Below, piece by piece: positions 1 to 12,260 of a stretch of DNA of 64,000 nt; position 1 is the first letter of the stretch; every line of letters starts with the position of its first letter. A program made the translations under genes and the position numbers. This DNA is from Sipunculus nudus (Eukaryota; Annelida; Sipuncula; Golfingiida; Sipunculidae): positions 10,188,400 to 10,252,399 of the forward strand of contig CM049322.1 in NCBI GenBank assembly GCA_026874595.1, written 5' to 3'. Below the pieces are notes generated by a model that saw only the letters and a list, made by a program, of their open reading frames with translations, made no database searches and had not been told where the DNA came from.

Positions 1-107
1 AACATTTAGTTAATCATGCTTTACTTAGGAATAGCTGGGTGCCTGTGTTAGCTACTTACATGTAATGAGCACTTTCCTACATCAAATGTAACGCATATAC
101 TGATATA

Positions 108-109
<2 letters not shown>

Positions 110-149
<40 letters not shown>
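110..149. repeat. (TA)n microsatellite
   Basis: Uninterrupted alternating TA tract of about 40 bp. The bases on either side (1-109 and 150-594) show no exon, RNA gene or repeat that I can support. They lie downstream (minus-strand sense) of the lipocalin-type exon at 595-722 and may be its intron. Confidence 0.9.
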
Positions 150-151
<2 letters not shown>

Positions 152-594
152 CATATAAATCAATCTACTGGTTTCCTACAATAGATAACTGCTAGAGTGT
201 CCCATGGTGTGACATGTTATTTTAACATATATGTGTACAAGAGTAGCGGTTCGGTGATAAACGAACAGGGCAGTCAAATTAAGAAAGATGATAACTGGTT
301 AAACTGGAGATAAACTGCTAGGGGTACATACAGTGTATTTATATTTAAACATCGCAATACATGACAAATATATGCAATTATGTTGTTACTAGACCATCAA
401 TACGTTTTGTATACAGCCAAATGTATTGTATGATTTATCATAACCCGAGACCGTGAATTCTCTGGCATCCACCATGTTGTTATCCGTTTATCGTTAAAAA
501 ACAGCATTTGAGGGTTTTCTTATGATGTATAACATTTGTAAATTATATTGTTATGCTTACGGATCAATGTGCTCCAAGAATAGGAACAACTTAC

Positions 595-722
595 GCGATA
601 TAATACGTGTGAAGGTTGATGTCGTCTACTATCTCTACGTCACCCGTAATCCCAAGGAGATCTCTCTCCGGGCTGCGACCGTCGGGGAGATATACAACTC
701 TCAGAAACCATCGGCCCGCAAC
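595..722 (-). CDS. Internal exon of a second lipocalin-family gene
   Basis: This 128-nt open exon is bordered by a pyrimidine-rich acceptor (TTTATCTTTATCAG) and a strong donor (GTAAGT). It begins in phase 0 with Val-Ala-Gly-Arg-Trp-Phe and ends in phase 2 after 42 codons. The Gly-x-Trp signature of lipocalins sits at residues 3-5 of the exon, exactly as in exon 2 of the better-supported lipocalin at 4.8-8.3 kb, whose exon also starts in phase 0 and ends in phase 2. The rest of the exon (PDGRSPERDLLG, then an acidic stretch VEIVDD) differs, so this is a paralogue and not a recent copy. Later exons would lie off the left edge. I looked for a signal-peptide exon between 722 and 4100 on the same strand and could not find a convincing one. 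Lipocalins are small secreted beta-barrels that carry hydrophobic ligands. The ligand cannot be inferred. Confidence 0.62.
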
Positions 723-1401
723 CTGATAAAGATAAATACAGGAAATCCTCGTTATTACATACCACCTATTGGACCAGTGCCAATAAAGAAAAGTATAGCT
801 GTAGCCCCAAATCCTCATTCGACCAAATTATGGAAAAATACATGATTATTACTGAAAAACACCGTCTTCAACTGCACAGTTAAAGTCCTAATTACCGGAA
901 GGGTTCCCATACAATTAATAAATCATTAATATTATTATTATTATTATTATCATTGTTATTTTTATTATTATTGGTCCGATTGCCACAATAATTTCATTCC
1001 CATCAAATGCTCCCGACTTTGAAAAAACACACAACGAACGATTAGAAGACACATGACTTGCTGTAACTATTGTATTCTCTCTAATCCTCCATACAAAAAT
1101 GTCAGTTCAACCCCTGCTAGCCAGGGCTGTTGACAACAAGCTACCACGTTACGTCCGGACTGGCTACTGCTGTCCCAATAATCTCGCTTTACTGAATCTA
1201 TGTGTGAATGTATTAAAAATCCTTCTGCACAATTGTTATTATTATTATTATTATTATAATTATTATTTTATTATCCTTATTTTCAATATAATGCATAATG
1301 TGTTCAAAAGTTATCACTTTATTTCACTAGGTTCTGTGAACAATTATAAGAATAAAATATGTTTAAATGGGTATGATCATGTACATACATTTACAAATTG
1401 C

Positions 1402-1455
<54 letters not shown>

Positions 1456-4115
1456 GACATATCATAATATAGCACATATTGTGAAGCATATAGAGCTAAA
1501 AACTAAAATACTATAATATACGAAAAAATAATATCTTAGAAATTAGAGTATTTGGTCAAAAAATTATCTTGACGCTTCGGGTCTCGCCTATAATAACATA
1601 ACTGCTTCGCGGTCCCACTGTGTGAGCCCCATTTTCTAATATCCCTTGTCCGCCTCTGATATTAAGATAAAGGAAAAACGACCACACGAAATCTCACTGG
1701 ACTATTAACGCTACTTGTACAACAGCTGGACAGTGTCATCATTTACTTTAACTGTTATTCTGTTCCATGGTTGGCTGCCCATGGGAAATATGGCAATTAT
1801 TCTCTTAAACTTAGATATTATAATACAATTTGACACTATTGCTGATGAGGGAGCAAAGGCCTAATAGAAGATGTAACCAAATATAACAAAAACCAACATA
1901 AATATTTTGCAACCCATTGTTTCCTCTTTATCTTTTAGCCAAGTGACATGGCCTCTATCATGGGTTAATAACCTCACTTTGACAAGTATATTTTTTAGAA
2001 TATTTATGACACTCAAAAACAAATCAACAGCTTTTAAATGTAGTTGTTTGATGATGTGACCAGTGACCTCGGCCGTCATCAGATTGGTTGAGATGTTGTA
2101 AAATATGGACTGTTTTCTCATATATTGATTTTAATGATATACGAAAATATCATACAAGGTATGGTTTTAGTTAATTAGGCCTACCCTTCGTTCCTCCGTT
2201 GCACCTTACTTTCTGTATCTGATTTGTGAGTTTAAGAAAAGATCAACCCATTTAAATGGGCGTACAACTATTGAACATAGACTCCCCCTTTGTGAAGATT
2301 TATTTTAAAGAACGAATAAGAAACGACACTGGGCAAAATGCTGTCATTTTCGGGGGAGGGCACGGTCATGCGTAGAGTGCTCTTCCGGCATCTACATCGA
2401 AAATACAGGTATAATGGCCACCAAACTCTCCTGAGATAAATTATCACCTTGACATTGCCACCTTGACTTCCTAGCGTATTTCCATTGTAAACCTTGACCT
2501 CGCGAATAATTCGAAATCTCACTTGGGGACGACCATTTTGCTTAGCGACTAAAACGCAAAAGTCGCAAATGTCAGAATTTAGGGTCTATTGCTAGTTTGT
2601 TAAATAACTTTAATTGTCAACACGCATTTATAGTAAACACTCTATTTAATAAATTAAATCCACTGATTAGGTATCTTACCTTTGTATTGTCAAATATGTT
2701 GAAATAGGGGATGAATTTTTTGTTGCAAGCATCCGCTATACAAAAAGAAATAAAACAAAATAATTATTTTAATAAATAATAAAAATAATAGATAATATAT
2801 TTAGTTTATGTATCATATGAATTTTTTAAAACTAGATGTATAACGAAATGTAGAGTTTTGAGTTAAGTCCCGTGCGAAGCCCTTTACATTTACCTGTTTA
2901 CTGTATATTATCATTCCTTTCAGAAAAGAAGAGAGATAATATCAATTAATTTTACGCGTTTCTGATATACGGCACTAGTTTGTGTACGTTTGTGTCTAGA
3001 GCATTTATCATTGACATTTTTCTCTAATAACGAATAAGATAATGTGACTTTTTTAATTACAACACATTTCAATTTTGCTCATTTATACACCAGAAATCAT
3101 ATCCCATATTAACAGACATATATATTTGAAGGTGAACTAAACACTTTCCTGGTGTAAATGACAATGCGAACTTTTTGGTTGCACAATATGCCTATAGTCA
3201 ACGGGCTATATATTATGCGTTTGCGAGGTGTGTTATCATGGTACATAGCAGCGCATAAATAGAGTGTCAAGTGTGCCCTCTAGACATATTTAATTTCCAA
3301 ATTAATATGGGATGGCTTGACAACAATTTACGTATTTTTTTGGTTTATCGCGATCATTCTGTGTTAAATTTTAATGAACCGACCGTAGTTGACCTAATTG
3401 ACGCTCCCCGAAAACCTTAACTTTGTGTGTGACTTCCAGTTCCTAACACCCCCTCCTGGTAGAACCCGATATTTTCCTGGCTTTGTTAAATTCCTGACTT
3501 GCAATGATTTACTGACCATCCCAGTTATGTCGTACAATTTCTAACCAAAAGCCTACAAAAGGGGTACATGGCGTCTGAGCTGTAACGTTGACACGGCCTT
3601 AGTCATGCCCAGCCATCTCCCTCGACAACGCTAAAGTGAATTCATAATAAGGATTGTTTCACAATATTGAAATTTAAAAATGATGAAACCAATCCTTGTG
3701 TAAAGAGAACAAGGCGTCATCAAACTATGCATTTGGCCGCCCGCCCCGTTGGTCAAAATGAGATTCCGTGTAATCTAGCAGAGCAGCACCACCCACGCCC
3801 ATTTGATGACGAAGGACTGAACACCCAGAAGACCAGCATGCGGACAGTTATGCCCTGTCTAGAATCCTAACAACGAACGAATTTGGAACGAATCATAATT
3901 TTCTTAATAACCCTTGTGGATTTGGATTTGGTGTCCGTAGTCGTCAAGAATGTATGACTAATATGTACATTAATGCTTGGTCTTCGATTGCTGGAAATGA
4001 GCCTGGAGCCAGGGACCATAACACCATTCAACTCCGATTAAGGCAGGGCGATATTTTGGTTAAATCATGTATATCAGCATTGGAAGGAAAGAACTAGGGA
4101 AAGTGGTGCACTTAC
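723..4115. other. Gene-free stretch, AT-rich
   Basis: Contains two ATT-repeat patches (about 930-972 and 1234-1266) and a TA tract (1407-1452). I see no exon with good splice borders and no repeat shared with the rest of the window. The first exon of the lipocalin-type gene at 595-722 should be somewhere in or beyond this stretch if that gene is intact. Confidence 0.5.
1407..1452. repeat. (TA)n microsatellite
   Basis: Pure TA dinucleotide tract of about 46 bp. Confidence 0.9.
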
Positions 4116-4142
4116 CGTTTGGTACCTGGTCCTCCATACAAC
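4116..4142 (-). CDS. Possible 27-nt lipocalin exon 5
   Basis: A 27-nt segment between acceptor AATCACTCAG and donor GTAAGTG. It accepts the phase-1 end of exon 4 and would encode Ser-Cys-Met-Glu-Asp-Gln-Val-Pro-Asn. A final Cys is common near the C terminus of lipocalins. Support is splice signals and phase only. It is absent from the pseudogene copy, whose homology begins further upstream. Confidence 0.28.
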
Positions 4143-7100
4143 CTGAGTGATTAAAACAGTGAGGGTTATAACCGACGAAATATAACTTGAAATCCATGTG
4201 GGTAGCTTAGAGTATTTCTTGTAGGTGAGCATAAAAGGAATAGACATGAACATATGATAATCTAGGAATCAAGTGTCGGTGATAAATAAATGTTAATGTA
4301 TGAAAATTTCCTGACCTCAGCGTTAGTACAGTAATTAAATTATACCTTTAACCATAAAGGTTATATCATAATTGTAATAATTTATTATTAATATGATAGA
4401 AGAAAACATTATAATCATACGTGGACAATAAAGGAATGATGGATATAATGACGGGGGAACCGCGCTAGACGACAGATATTCGGAGACAGAGAATCACATG
4501 AATGCAGCTACAGAGAGAAGAGAAAGACTTAGAGGGGAGGAAGAGGGGGAGGATACTATATAACAGTTCTTACACATCAACAATCAACTAACTTGTTATG
4601 ACAGTTTCGTCCGCTTTCATCAGACTGAGGTTACTCTATATCACTGGCCACTAGGTGGCGCTATAGGTGCCAGTAGCGAGTCGTAGAAATGCGGCAGATC
4701 TTGTTTTCCCTTGATGACGATAACAACGAAAGTGTCACAATATGCGAGTTGATAGAGTATGTTGATATGAGAACTGTAATTTATTATTCTAATAATAATA
4801 ATGTCATATAAATGCTGAAAGACAGATAGATACGTACTATCATATGACTTTGGCTGGTAGATGAAGTTGACAGACGGCATGCACAGTGTATCTCTGAGTG
4901 ACTTAGCTATGGCCAGCTCCATGTCATTCATGATCATTGTACGACTGAGAATATCAACCTGAGGCCGTGAACAAACGCCGTCCTTCATGTACTCCGACGG
5001 GCAGAAATACGCCACCCAGAAGGTGCTGAAACTGCCACCAGGAGTGTATATAGTGCCAGCTGTAAAATAACCAGTATTAATGTAAATTGAACATTTACCC
5101 AGATGTTTGTATTCAGCGGGGGGTCACAGGATCCGCAACCACTCCATCCCGACCCCGCAAATGCAAATGAGCGATAATGGGGAGTCTGCTTGGGATTGTA
5201 TAACGTGGAATTTAGCTAAAGGTCAAAAATAAATTTTAGGAGCAAATCAAAAGAAGAAACAAAAAAGTGAAAAAAGGAATGAATGGTCTTGCCTCTAGTG
5301 ACACCAAAGAAATTCGACCAACAAGAAATGATTATTTATTGATATTGTAATAACATTATCTACCCTTGTAAACCTCCCATCCAGACGTGGGAGGTTTAGA
5401 ATGATTCCGTTAGAAATGCTCCAGAATAGGTTCAGGCTGTATGTTTTGTTGGTATTACAAGATCAACCTTATATTTCATGTATAACACCCTAATGCACTA
5501 AATTGCCTTATTTATACTACATTTAAAGGTTTCATCATGACTGAGTTAGCTGGCAAGTGGGTTCATTCAAAAGTATTTCATGAAAAGCCACTCCTTTTGG
5601 CTTTCAGATAAAATATAATGAGCGATAATCACGCAGTTATTCTGAAAATAAGACGCGATTGTTCTTATATTATATAATATACACTTAGAGAATTGTAGTT
5701 TTTGTAATTACCTTCTTTAAAAAACAGCAATATATACATATGTATTCCCACTGTCATTTTACAAACCGACAGCTTTCTATACGACATACATAGAAGATTT
5801 ACATTTGGTGTGTTATTATCGATTCAGGACACACATTTATATATGGGTCTATTCATATGGACGCCGCTTTGCCAGATTCTTCATTGACACATTCCGTGAC
5901 CTGATGCCTAGTCTATTGCACGATGATTAGGATCTAAGAATATTTGACAGGCGGGGATCAAGATTGTGTTTACGTGACTGACCTAATGCTGAATCCCTAT
6001 ACAGGGACGCCTCTCTGGGATCATCCGGGTTTAGAGAAATTCGCCTTGTTCTGGTCTCCTTACATTTTCCATTGACCGCACTAAATAGGAAAAAAAAAAC
6101 ACGAATACATACAATAAAACCTTGCCTAAAAAGTTTATTTAGAGCCCATCTCAAAATTACGACCCTTTTCTTCATGATTCCAATCCTTTCTTGTTCTTTA
6201 TATCAGACCTTGCTTGGGCAACCATCTCGAAAATTTGTCAATTTTATTGAAATCACGTTTGTGGTTATAATTTTGAGGTTTCACTGTAATAGAGTAGAGC
6301 TCTTAGTACGTAGGAAATGTACAAAGCATGACTCCGGAGACCAGGCAACAGAACAAAATCAATATTTGTATATTTATTAAGTAAAATATAATATAAATAG
6401 GGGGTTATAACATTTCGTAAAATTTGCACGAGCCACTGCACATGACCTGGTTGACTGACCCCATTCAGCCTCTCATCTGAAAAGCCTGGTGTCCCACTCG
6501 GAACAAATTCTTATATCGGAAGTGGTAGGGACAGAAGAGGTAGGGACCTAGTTATCTCCTTCGAGATAACACAGAACGTCACAGGAAATGTAAAAAAAAA
6601 TACCCCCGCCCCCCTTTCCTTTCAGGTCACATGTGGCCAACAGCAGAAATTAAAAGTACCTCATTCAGCTACATTGTAAAAACAATTTATTTGATTTCTG
6701 GCTTCCTCTGTGTATATATAAATGAGCAAAGAGTAATTTTAGTCGTGAACAGCTCTGATAACTCCTTCGTTAAGGACGAATGAACCTGTTTATTAACAAT
6801 GTGTTTATAAACAGACCAATGTTGACAAACGGGAAAAAAAACAGGTAACGTGAGGTGGTAGGTTGCATATATGCGGAGGTAGAAGGATCATTTGTTGCAA
6901 AACGCCAATTGCAAAGCTCTGGCTTCTCTGACTTGCCGCTATATGCCCTTGTTGAATTTGTGTGTGATTATTTTTGCAGCCCCACATATCTAAACACATT
7001 ATAAACACATATAAACAAAACACGTGGCCTGTGTGCGGTGATATCCACGTTTTTGTTAATTTTTTTTTAAGCTCCAAGGGATTAACTTTAGTGTATAAAG

Positions 7101-8346
7101 GTGTGATTGGCGATTGGGTCCCTTTAAGTTTGCTGAATCCACGGTCTAGTATATTGTAGATGTACTCACAGGTCAGTTACGTTGAGGAACAACACTCCGT
7201 TATCGTCATACATGTCGTAAACTGTCCCATGCCATTTATCAGGGACCGCCGTCTGTCTTTCTACAGCGTACCATCGTCCAATGCACTGAAGTAGGAAAAC
7301 AATATATATATACTGTCTCATCAGCATCACGCAAACGACATCTGTTGAGAGCAATTGATACTAAAATGTTCGGGACAGTTATATCGCTCAAACAAGATTC
7401 TGTGTTTTATTACAGATGATAAAAATAAACAAAATCCTTATAACCAAAACCTTCTATTCTGAATTTCTGCCCAATATGTCTGTCATCAGGATATCCAGGG
7501 CACTGGGACATTTCAGTGATGAACTGGTGCAGAATGGCCTAAAGACCTGCTACTGAATCTAACTGCGGAAAGAGTTTAGTTCAAAGGGAAAGCAAATCGA
7601 CAAAGTTTACAGGGGAACCACGCTTTTTGTAGACAACGCCATATTTCTCAAATTATAGTAGATATCTACTGATGTATTTTTTAAGAACACATAATCTGCA
7701 ACATTGTTTACAAAATCCATTGCTTTTTATTCTATTTCATATAGCTGATAAGCACCAGGATGATAAGTCTAGGAAAAAAACCGAGGTCATCCCTGATATA
7801 TTGTTTAAGATATAATTTAAAACAGGTGTTCTTTATTCTTTAATTCAGGAAGTTACATTACATAACATTTATAGAAAGAACATATTTTATTGAAATTGTG
7901 TATCAAGATTTAAAAAAATAATTTCATTCTATATTTAGTAATACTGATATATAACTTTAAGTTCTCCTTGGCTCTGGCGTTGACGTTTGGTTGCCTGTAG
8001 AGGTGGAGGTAACCTGATGACCCGGGGAAAAAAAACTTGTAGCTGTTACTACAATCCACCCTCATAGCCACGAAGTGGTGTTACTTATTAAGTATGTGGG
8101 AAATACCAGTGCCTGATTCAAAGCTCTGCACAAGCAAACAAATAAACACAAACACACACAAACACACAAATGGGGATGAAAGCATACCCCCCTTGATCAG
8201 GCAGTAGTATCAGTATTCTCAAAAGCCAGTTGTAGACTTACCCTAGCAAAAGCAACATCGTCTTTGAATGGTTGGTCATTTATCAAACACTGCCCAGCGC
8301 TGTAAACAGCAGTAACCTTGACAATTAGGAACAGAGCACGTAGCAT
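4116..8346 (-). CDS. Secreted lipocalin-family protein, gene span (exons 1-4, possible exon 5)
   Basis: Joining 8346-8242, 7285-7170, 6080-5983 and 5059-4838 gives 180 codons with phase agreement at all three junctions (0, 2, 1) and GT/AG at every intron. Residues 1-16 are a signal peptide (MLRALFLIVKVTAVYS). Cys36-Ile-Gly38-Arg-Trp40-Tyr is the first lipocalin block (G-x-W). Phe120-Trp-Val-Ala-Tyr124 resembles the second block. Ile143-Leu-Ser-Arg146-Thr matches the third block, with its conserved Arg. Cysteines at 20, 36, 80, 126, 136 and 166 fit a disulphide-bonded extracellular barrel. A length near 180 is normal for lipocalins such as apolipoprotein D. The family binds small hydrophobic molecules; the ligand here is unknown. 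The 3' end is uncertain: exon 4 ends at a GTACGT donor, and a 27-nt exon at 4116-4142 is a phase-compatible continuation. No stop codon is assigned. The first three introns are about 0.9-1.2 kb. Confidence 0.8.
4648..4662 (+). promoter_or_regulatory. CTCF-like core motif
   Basis: CCACTAGGTGGCGCT fits the bilaterian CTCF core at the informative positions (CCA-x-x-A-G-G-x-G-G-C-G-C). It lies downstream of the lipocalin coding sequence and is repeated base for base at 41930-41944 in the pseudogene copy. Binding is an inference; a 15-bp match in 64 kb can occur by chance. Confidence 0.35.
4838..5059 (-). CDS. Lipocalin exon 4 (third lipocalin block, last cysteine)
   Basis: This 222-nt exon has acceptor TTATTTTACAG and donor GTACGT. 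It encodes residues 108-180, including Phe120-Trp-Val-Ala-Tyr and Asp142-Ile-Leu-Ser-Arg-Thr, and Cys166 close to the end as in apolipoprotein-D-like lipocalins. If the donor is not used, the frame runs on for about 50 codons through lower-complexity sequence to a stop at 4641-4643. I prefer splicing because the readthrough part lacks family features. A 222-nt homologue with a stop codon lies at 42240-42461. Confidence 0.75.
5371..5396. other. Small intronic hairpin conserved in both lipocalin copies
   Basis: Arms AACCTCCCA and TGGGAGGTT (9 bp) with an 8-nt loop, in lipocalin intron 3. The same stem occurs at 42815-42840 with a changed loop. No function is assigned. Confidence 0.4.
5983..6080 (-). 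CDS. Lipocalin exon 3
   Basis: This 98-nt exon (1 + 96 + 1) has acceptor TTTCCTATTTAG and donor GTCAGT. It adds residues 75-106, beginning Ala-Val-Asn-Gly-Lys-Cys and containing SLNPDDPREASLYRD. The single leading T completes Leu74 and the trailing G pairs with CT of exon 4 to give Ala107, so the phase fits on both sides. A 98-nt counterpart with no indel is present at 43434-43531. Confidence 0.78.
7170..7285 (-). CDS. Lipocalin exon 2 (Gly-x-Trp block)
   Basis: This 116-nt exon has acceptor CTACTTCAG and donor GTGAGT. It encodes residues 36-73 plus two bases of codon 74. It opens with Cys-Ile-Gly-Arg-Trp-Tyr-Ala-Val-Glu-Arg, the canonical first lipocalin block at the start of strand A. Its phases (0 in, 2 out) equal those of the exon at 595-722. 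Its 5' half is preserved in the pseudogene at 44.98 kb. Confidence 0.8.
8242..8346 (-). CDS. Lipocalin exon 1 (start codon and signal peptide)
   Basis: The ATG at 8346-8344 opens 35 codons. The first 16 residues have a hydrophobic core (Leu-Phe-Leu-Ile-Val) and an Ala-Val-Tyr-Ser end typical of a signal-peptidase site. The mature part starts near Ala-Gly-Gln-Cys. The exon ends in phase 0 at GCTAGG followed by donor GTAAGT. No convincing TATA box is visible upstream. Confidence 0.75.
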
Positions 8347-9123
8347 TCTGGTTACCTAGACCTCCCAAGAAACGAATACACAGTGACGCTTCCTATCCTC
8401 ATCAAGTATGCCTTTCCTCCTTAGCTCGGTGCTACCTCACTTTTGATCTACTTAAACTATTATTAATTGAAAAGTGCTGATAAACAACTAGACAACCGGA
8501 TCGGAAACGCATGGTCGGGTCGAAATAAAAGGCCGGCGTGTTCCGTCTGATTTTATGAGTGTGACCGAGTTACAACATGCCACATACACAAAACACTGGA
8601 CCGTTTATCCATGGACCGTACATGCCGGCCTATCATAAGTTGTTTTGAAGGGGACATTAAAATCGTGGGGGTAATCTGAAATCGATCCATATTATCCCCC
8701 GATAATTTGAAGCGGGGGTAATATGAAGCGTGGTTAATCCTAAATCGTTACACCAGTATTTCCCAAAGATAATTATGATCCGGAATTAAGATTCTATTAT
8801 AAAACACATTCAAATACATTATAGCTTAATTTTCAGTGCCCTTGCAGATGACAGGAGGGCGCCCCAATAGCAATTAGCTGCGGAACAATTTTTAATGGAA
8901 ACCAGAGACGTCAAGCAGGGATTCCTAGTAGTTTGAGCAGCTTAACTGCTAACATTGCCATGTCGAAAATTGGAAAATATGTAAACATTAAGATCTAAAC
9001 AGATGCTCAAACTCAATGTTTAAAACCTTAGCATTGTCAGACAGATAAATTTGTATCTGCATAAAGAACATTGCTCTACGTTTCTCATGTAAATATTCGT
9101 ATATCCTCTATGTGTACACTTTC
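8347..9123. other. Upstream region of the lipocalin gene
   Basis: Sequence 5' of the lipocalin start codon (minus-strand sense). It presumably contains the promoter and 5' leader. I could not identify a TATA box or other element with confidence. It ends at the sharp border of the 4.4-kb duplicated block. Confidence 0.4.
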
Positions 9124-11279
9124 ATGACTGCATTTTTTTGTTTTAACTTGTCGATAAGATAAACCAAGCAAAACCGTAAAAAGTAAATTACCTCCAAAAT
9201 TTAACTTTAATGAAAACGACACACCAACACACATGAACAGTATTTATATATCTGTATATATAATCCGTGATTAAGATGATTGTTATAAATAATATTAGAT
9301 ATTTGTGTTGTGTTGCTTTTTAATAAAAGATTAATTTCATAAATATACATCCGATACATCCATATGGAAAAGAATTTGCTTTTGTTTGCTATTCCCTTGG
9401 AGTTTCCTAAGATGTTTGCAGCACATTTAAATAAATGATTATTATCCAACGCTCGAAGAAATCAATACATTTCTTTGTTGTAAGAATCGCTAAAGTTTAA
9501 CCGTCGTGAAATATACACTGATGGAAATTCGCGTTTTATCTCGCGAACATGAAAGTAACCGCATTATAGTTAAAACCATGTAAAACTCGCCTGCATCGCA
9601 CTTAGATCTGTCGAGAACACCGATATATCAAAGTAACAGTGTGGTTTCCACGCGAGAATACTCAAATCACATTTGGTTCAGGGTCTGTTTGTACAACAAG
9701 GCAATGACCTAAACATTAAGGTGACTGCATACAGGGAGATTTATTGACTCCGGTGTTCAACCTTGACATGGGCGGGAGCAATTTCACAGCTAAAATATAT
9801 ACTAAACATCATTCATGACAGTTATGATTGTGTACTGTTGGCGTGATGAGCGAGTCGTGACTAGAGTTTAGTCGTTTTATATGTTTGACGCCCAACGGGA
9901 AGACATTATTTACTTCCACTGAACCGTGTAGTCACAGTTTAATTCGCCGTGAATGAACGTGATTAATTATCTTCTTTTTAAGTATTCACCGTTCTGGGTG
10001 CATGAACTTTAATATAATCGTTTTGGACGATGGCCATAATAATATATTTGACAAAGACTTGATAATGAACTAGAAAAGTACCCAGAGAGCGTAGACCTCA
10101 GCAAAGGCAGCTCATTAACCCTGTATGGCTTTGTCAGAATGTGTGATAAACTCAGCAAGACGATCACCGAACATTAAAGCATACTGACACAGATCATCCT
10201 CTATTGGCAACAAACTTCAGGCAGTCTTATTACCCCACATGGCATTGACAAAAATGCAGCATTTGTTGCTTAGAAACAAAGAGACAAACAATAGGTCGAG
10301 CACTTGCCGGAAGTTGAAATAAGACAGGCAGATAGACAGAGAGACAAGAAGACAGGGTAACATGTGAAAAACGGTCATTGAATGATCAATATTCTGGTAG
10401 AATAGAAACAATAGCATTTTATTTACCTATGCCAGACAAAAGTAGAAATTGACAACTACAGACGAGCAGACTGACACAATCTGGATGACAGCTGGCCAGA
10501 TCTTATTATTGGGAGTGTATAGACAAATAAGATAAGCTATAGTTTGTGTAGATAGGACAATATTTGAAAATTGGCTATGACCTTTGACCGCCAGATTTGT
10601 TTAAAATCGAGTTAAACTGATCCAATGTTACGTGAAATAATATCTTAAACTGACTAGCTTTAAAAGTAATAAAAAAGTAAGAAAAAAGAGACCCAATATT
10701 TTGGAATATCATTAATTTTCCAAAAAAATGCGAAACCGTGGGAACAGCAGATTGATGCAGCTCGCACCAGAAGAAAGGCCATGAAATGGTAAATAAAATG
10801 AGTTGTAGTTTATGCGGCTATGATAAATGTTGACAAAAATATATATAAAAAAAAATTGTTTAATTTGATGACCTTGACCTTTGACATTTTAAAACTAGAA
10901 GACATCAAATTTCAGGGATTCTATCAACGGTATAACATCCTGAAAACATTGCTAAATTTCGGGCCTGTGGAATACCATATGTCTGACGAAAGAACAGAGG
11001 CCAGTTTGACAACAAGAGACAAAAAGACTGACTTAATGACACGATGACACATATGATAATTGAATAGACCATCTCATGGAGAAAGCATAGGACACAAAAT
11101 GAGCTATAATTTATGAAGGTAGGCTCTTTATGACGAAGTTATGAAGAAAAAAGATTTCGACCTATTTTTGATGACCTTGACCTTGAACCTAAATTGACAA
11201 AAAAATAAGCTCATGGGATAATTAATTATCAATCAACTGTGTCAGTTCTGATCGATTGCTAAATAATTGTGGCCAGTAG

Positions 11280-12260
11280 AGTGCGTACACTCGTCAATGA
11301 ACGATTTTTTTTCAATGGAGGTTGGATAAAAATATTATCAAAGCTTTCTCACCGGAAATGGATTTATTTATAATGTCCTAGTGCAAAAATAAAAACCCAA
11401 CCCATGGCAAAGTGTTATTTTCATCCCAAAACCTATATGGCCGCCATTATAAGGGGTTACATATTTAAATTGCCATGATTCCATTACTAACTGAGATAGA
11501 AACACATTTAAGGTATCATTTCGAACTAACATTATGATGCCCGTTCATTTGATGACATTTCTGAGGTAAAGAAAGGTATATATATGTAATGCATAACGGT
11601 CAAGTTCAAGATTAAATTTGGCAGAATAAAAGTCAAACTCGCTATTATATGACATTTTTTAACCAAATGTTATAACAAAAATCTCAAGTATTATTTCCAG
11701 TTGATATTAGGCTGCGATACATTTGAAGTCAAAATGCTGTTAAAAATTGGAAGAGAGATAGCAACAATCGCAATGTTTTTGCAAGAAAATTACATATAAT
11801 ATGCATTTTAAGTTGTCAGTTCTGTGGAACTGTGGAATGCTCATGCATTTGGTGGCACGGTACATCTAAGGTCAGGAAAGGTACACACCCAGCATGAATG
11901 TAAATGTCAAGGCCAAACTTGAAAGAAAAAAATCTTCATGATATAGCATGTATTTTGCAAAAAAAGTAACAAAGAAGCACATTTAAAGGGTCATTTATAT
12001 CTAAATATAGATTGCTCATTCCTTTGGTGATAATTTTAGGCCAGGAAAGGTTCATGACACGCACCAAGGTCAAGGTCAGGTTTGATAAAAAAACATCAGT
12101 ACCGTCCATGATATGGCAAGTTTTGGCAAAAAAAGTGACATTTAAGGAGTAGCTTCAGGCTAACATCTGAATGCCCATTGATTTTGCAGTTCTCCTTAGG
12201 TCAGGAAAGGTACAAATCATGCATCAAGGTCAAGGCCAATGTCAAACCTGATAGAAAAAT
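11280..12260. repeat. Diverged ~160-bp tandem repeat within the duplicated block
   Basis: A phrase like AGGTCAGGAAAGGTAC followed by a gap and CAAGGTCAAGG recurs near 11565, 11870, 12035 and 12190, spaced mostly 155-165 bp with one longer gap. The copies are degenerate. The same array exists at about 32000-33010 and, inverted, at 35000-36080. Many AGGTCA hexamers result, but repetition explains them better than selection for nuclear-receptor sites. Confidence 0.65.

Larger units (their letters stand above)
4635..8135. repeat. Gene-containing duplication, copy 1 (intact lipocalin)
   Basis: Exons and introns of the lipocalin (about 4635-7560, plus a patch near 8080-8135) recur in the same orientation at about 41915-45405. 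The match covers intronic sequence as well as exons, so this is a genomic duplication and not retroposition. The stretch 7560-8080 and exon 1 have no match in the second copy. Confidence 0.85.

Noticed and set aside
11280-12260. Clustered AGGTCA sites as a nuclear-receptor enhancer
   Set aside because: The hexamers come with a degenerate ~160-bp tandem repeat present in three places, so repetition explains their density.
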